Made by a program: the position numbers and the translations under genes
Notes under the pieces: model-generated
The model's database searches: none
The model's input: only the letters and a program-made list of their open reading frames with translations
What the model was told of the DNA's origin: nothing
Origin: Arachnia propionica
GTDB taxonomy: Bacteria > Actinomycetota > Actinomycetes > Propionibacteriales > Propionibacteriaceae
NCBI RefSeq assembly: GCF_003932785.1
Contig: NZ_RQYT01000001.1
Coordinates: 1-64,000, forward strand
DNA: 64,000 nt
Reading direction: 5' to 3'
In this document: piece by piece, positions 61,253 to 64,000 of the stretch
Layout of the letters: the number at the start of each line of letters is the position of its first letter
How positions within the stretch are numbered: position 1 is the stretch's first letter

Positions 61253-63651
61253 GCCAGTTCCTCCTTCACGACGTCAAGCAATCGGGTGCGGAGTTCGGCT
61301 CCGGGAATCCGCACCCGGAACCAGCCCTCACCCAGCCCCGGGAAGGTATCACCCCTCCGAAGCCCCAGACCACGCGCCCTCACCCTCTCGCGCAGCCCGA
61401 CCGGCCCCTTCACCAGGAGGAAGGGGGCTGCGGAGTCCACCACGTGGAGCCCGAGGCCGCGAAGCCCATCGACGAGTGCGTCACGATCACGACCCAGCTG
61501 CTCCCGCCACCGGGAGACCTCGTCGTGGGCCTCCGTCGAGCACACGGCGGTCATGGCCGCCAGAGCCGGGGAGCTCACCGCCCATGGGGTCTGCACCCGC
61601 CGCAGTTGGGCGACCAGATCCGCATCCCCGATGACACAGCCGACCCGCAGCCCCGCCAGCCCCCACGTCTTGGTCAGCGACCGCAGCACGAGCACCCCCG
61701 TCAGCCCGCCGACGAGCATCGACTCGGACTCCCCCGGCACCGCATCCATGAAGGCCTCGTCCACGACGACGACCCGGCCGGGTCGGCAGATCCGCCGGAT
61801 CGTCTCGGCCGGATGCAGCACCCCCGTGGGGTTCGTCGGGTTGCCGATCATCACGAGGTCAGCACCGGGCGGGATCCGGTCGGCATGGAGCCGGAACCCG
61901 TCCTCCGGCCAGGTGAGGACCCGTTGCGGGACGGCACCGGCCGCCCGCAATGCCGCCTCGGGTTCGGTGAACTGCGGGTGGACGACGACGGGATGCCGGT
62001 ACGTGAGTCCCCGCGCGATGAGGGTGAACGCCTCGGCCACCCCGGCGACCGGCAGCACGCTCTCCTCATCGACGCCGTGCCAGGTGGCGAGGGTGGCAGT
62101 CGCCTCGCGGCTGTCCGGGTAGGGGGCCAGCGGGGTCGCCTGGATCCGCGCCAGCAGCCAGCTCGGGGGTTCGGGGAGTCGCACGTTCACGGCCAGGTCC
62201 ACCACGCCGGGGCTCAGCTCGGCGTCGCCGTGGTGGTGGAGGTCCGGTTCGACGGCTCGCTGCGGGGCCGCCGCCGACTCCACCGAGGGGACCACTCCCC
62301 GGAACGCGTGGACAGCGTCGGCGAATCGCTGGGCCAGGTGCGGTTGCCCGGCCCAGTGGACGTGCAGGTAGGAGGCGTGGACGTTCCCGCTGGCCCAACC
62401 GTCGACCCAGGAGCCGTTCGGTCCGGTCCACGCCCAGCCACCGGGGTCGCCCGGGGGAAACTGTGTGGTGGTGCGGTGGAACTCGTGCCCGGTGATCTCC
62501 TCCCCCTCCCGGGCATAAAAGCCGTCCGTGACCGCCGTGGCCCGGCGGTACCCGAGGGTGAGACGGGGCCCCATCGCCGCGACCCCCGGGACGGCGCCGA
62601 CCATCGGGGAACCGTCGACGCTGCGCGACAGGTAGAGCATTCCGGCGCACTCCGCGACGACGGGGACCCCCGCGGCGATGTGGGCACGGATGTCGGCCAG
62701 CAGGCTCTCCCGGGAACTGATGGCCGCGGCGTGCACTTCAGGGAAGCCACCCCCGAGATAGATGCCCGCGGTCCCCTCCGGCAGCTGCTGGTCCACCGCG
62801 GGGTCGAAGATCACGGGGCGGCAGCCCGCCGCCTCCAGCAGTTCCACGGTCTCGGCGTAACGGAAGGTGAAGGCCCGTCCGCCCGCCACCGCCACGACGG
62901 GGCGTCGCGGTGAGGGTGGGGTGACCACCGCGTGCGGGCGCCAGGGCTCGACGTCCAGCTCCAGCGCCGTCCCGGCCGCCTCGATGAGGGCGTCGAGGTC
63001 GATGTGGGCCGCCACCTGCTCGGCGAGACGACGCATGGTCGCCTCGGCGTCACCCCGTTCCTCGACGGGGACGAGGCCGAGGTGCCGTGAGGGTGCCTCG
63101 ATGGCGGCGTCCCGGGGCAGCACCCCCAGGATCGGCAGGCCCAGCCCGTCAAGAGCGGAGAGGACCTCAGCGCGGTGCCGGGGCGTGGCGACCTTGTTGA
63201 CGATGACGCCGGCGAACCGCAGCGACGGATCGTAGTGGGTCAGCCCGAGCGCGACGGCCGCGATGGACCGGGAGGTGGCGGAGGCGTCGAGACACAGGAC
63301 GATCGGCGAGGAGGTCAGCGCGGCGACGTGGGCCGTGGAGCCGAGTCCGAACGTGCCGAGCTGGCCGTCGAAGAGCCCCATGACCCCCTCGATGACGCTG
63401 ATGTCCGCGCCGCCGGCCCCGTGGGCGAGCAGCGGGGCGATGCGCTCCTCGCCGGTCAGGAAGGGGTCGAGGTTGCGACCGACCCGCCCGGAGGCCATGG
63501 CGTGGTATCCGGGGTCGATGAAGTCGGGGCCGACCTTGAAGCCCTGGACGGTCACCCCTCGCGCTGCCAGGGCGGCGATGATCCCGGTGGTGATGGTGGT
63601 CTTTCCCTGACCTGAGGCGGCCGCGGCCACCACGAACCGGGGCAGGGTCAC
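61249..63651 (-). CDS. cobB: Fusion of cobyrinate a,c-diamide synthase and CobC-type PLP decarboxylase
   Basis: This encodes 800 residues from GTG 63651, overlapping the cobO stop by GTGA. Residues 1 to about 460 are CobB: the ATP loop VAAAASGQGKTTITTGI near residue 8, GPDFIDPGYHAM, EGVMGLFDGQLG and a glutamine amidotransferase part with GIYLGGGFPEVHA and VVAECAGMLYL (the Cys nucleophile). After a linker, residues from about 475 to 800 are a CobC/CobD-like aminotransferase-fold enzyme: GNPTNPTGVLH, VDEAFMDAV and the PLP-binding LRSLTKTWGLAGLRVG. CobC provides aminopropanol phosphate for corrinoid assembly. No stop separates the parts. Confidence 0.9.
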   Translation of the reverse strand: MTLPRFVVAAAASGQGKTTITTGIIAALAARGVTVQGFKVGPDFIDPGYHAMASGRVGRNLDPFLTGEERIAPLLAHGAGGADISVIEGVMGLFDGQLGTFGLGSTAHVAALTSSPIVLCLDASATSRSIAAVALGLTHYDPSLRFAGVIVNKVATPRHRAEVLSALDGLGLPILGVLPRDAAIEAPSRHLGLVPVEERGDAEATMRRLAEQVAAHIDLDALIEAAGTALELDVEPWRPHAVVTPPSPRRPVVAVAGGRAFTFRYAETVELLEAAGCRPVIFDPAVDQQLPEGTAGIYLGGGFPEVHAAAISSRESLLADIRAHIAAGVPVVAECAGMLYLSRSVDGSPMVGAVPGVAAMGPRLTLGYRRATAVTDGFYAREGEEITGHEFHRTTTQFPPGDPGGWAWTGPNGSWVDGWASGNVHASYLHVHWAGQPHLAQRFADAVHAFRGVVPSVESAAAPQRAVEPDLHHHGDAELSPGVVDLAVNVRLPEPPSWLLARIQATPLAPYPDSREATATLATWHGVDEESVLPVAGVAEAFTLIARGLTYRHPVVVHPQFTEPEAALRAAGAVPQRVLTWPEDGFRLHADRIPPGADLVMIGNPTNPTGVLHPAETIRRICRPGRVVVVDEAFMDAVPGESESMLVGGLTGVLVLRSLTKTWGLAGLRVGCVIGDADLVAQLRRVQTPWAVSSPALAAMTAVCSTEAHDEVSRWREQLGRDRDALVDGLRGLGLHVVDSAAPFLLVKGPVGLRERVRARGLGLRRGDTFPGLGEGWFRVRIPGAELRTRLLDVVKEELA

Positions 63652-64000
63652 CACTCGATGCCCTTCTGGCCCTTCTGGCCCTCGTCGAAGGGATGCTTGA
63701 TCTTGGTCATGTTGGTCACGAGCTGCGCCACCTCGAGGATCGGTTCGGGACAGCGCCTGCCGGTGATGACGACGTGCTGGAAGCCGGGTCGCTCCGCCAG
63801 CACCCGGGCCACCTCCTCGGGATCGATCCACCCCCATTCCATGGGGTAGGTGAACTCGTCGAGGATGTAGAGGGTGTGGGTCTGTTCCGCGAGGCGACGT
63901 CTCACCTCGGCCCAGCCGTCACGGGCGGCCTCGGCGGGGTCCTCGTCGGCGGCCTTGCGGGTCCAGGACCAGCCGGATCCCATCTTGTTCCACTCGACGG
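63648..64000 (-). CDS. cobO: Cob(I)yrinic acid a,c-diamide adenosyltransferase (5' end outside window)
   Basis: The C-terminal 117 or so residues are visible and the frame is open at base 64000. It transfers the adenosyl group from ATP to cobalt. Recognisable motifs are EWNKMGSGWSWT, the TLYILDEFTYP loop, HVVITGRRCPEPI and the C-terminal DLVTNMTKIKHPFDEG-type end (here QLVTNMTKIKHPFDEGQ). It heads the cobO-cobB/C-cobA operon. Confidence 0.93.
   Translation of the reverse strand, partial: VEWNKMGSGWSWTRKAADEDPAEAARDGWAEVRRRLAEQTHTLYILDEFTYPMEWGWIDPEEVARVLAERPGFQHVVITGRRCPEPILEVAQLVTNMTKIKHPFDEGQKGQKGIEW

Noticed and set aside
1-64000. CRISPR arrays, rRNA or tRNA genes
   Set aside because: No regularly spaced repeat arrays and no recognisable rRNA or tRNA sequence were seen in the window.

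Overview
The window looks like chromosomal DNA of a high-GC actinobacterium, most likely a member of the Propionibacteriales. The reasons are the base composition and codon use, the actinobacterial gene order dapB-pnp-rpsO-ribF ... truB-rbfA-infB-rnpM-nusA-rimP ... proS ... GNAT-ispG ... cobA-cobB-cobO, many GTG/TTG starts, and many genes whose start codon sits 6-8 nt after a TANNNT -10 box, which suggests leaderless mRNAs. The family is inferred; no rRNA is present to settle it.

Layout. 1-1259: an IS transposase cut by the window edge and a decayed relative. 1256-8826 (minus): a polymorphic-toxin locus with a 1999-residue RHS/YD protein carrying an intein-like Hint domain and a small C-terminal toxin, followed by three low-GC small genes, two of them paralogous candidate immunity genes. 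8962-14709: housekeeping genes (two GNATs, dapB, pnp, rpsO, ribF). 14795-20289: an L-lactate utilisation cassette (permease, lutA, lutB, lutC) with a divergent FadR-type regulator and a candidate operator. 20294-27082: truB, rbfA, infB, rnpM, nusA and rimP, with a secreted-protein gene on the opposite strand splitting nusA from rnpM. 27210-32061: a DUF4439-like lipoprotein and a small bacterial-microcompartment satellite locus (EutN, flavoprotein; EutS, EutP, iron-type alcohol dehydrogenase, aldo/keto reductase). 32097-38981: proS, a low-GC membrane-protein gene, a GNAT, ispG and cobK.

39116-41603 is a two-gene module of a TROVE-like/vWA protein and an unrecognised partner ending in a helix-turn-helix. 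41572-60145 is a molybdenum and nitrate-respiration island: modABC with an HTH-TOBE regulator, mogA, moaC, moeA, a moeB lacking the usual zinc cysteines, moaE, two NarK transporters, narGHJI, mobA, moaD, moaA and a divergent cysteine-containing HTH regulator. Molybdate uptake, cofactor synthesis, the enzyme and nitrate/nitrite transport are thus all encoded within about 18 kb. 60527-64000: a cobalamin operon (cobO, a cobB-cobC fusion, cobA) running off the window end.

The parts fit an anaerobic or facultative organism that oxidises lactate, respires nitrate and makes B12. The least explained parts are the TROVE/vWA module, the satellite microcompartment locus, the RHS toxin with its duplicated immunity genes, and the gene inserted between nusA and rnpM.
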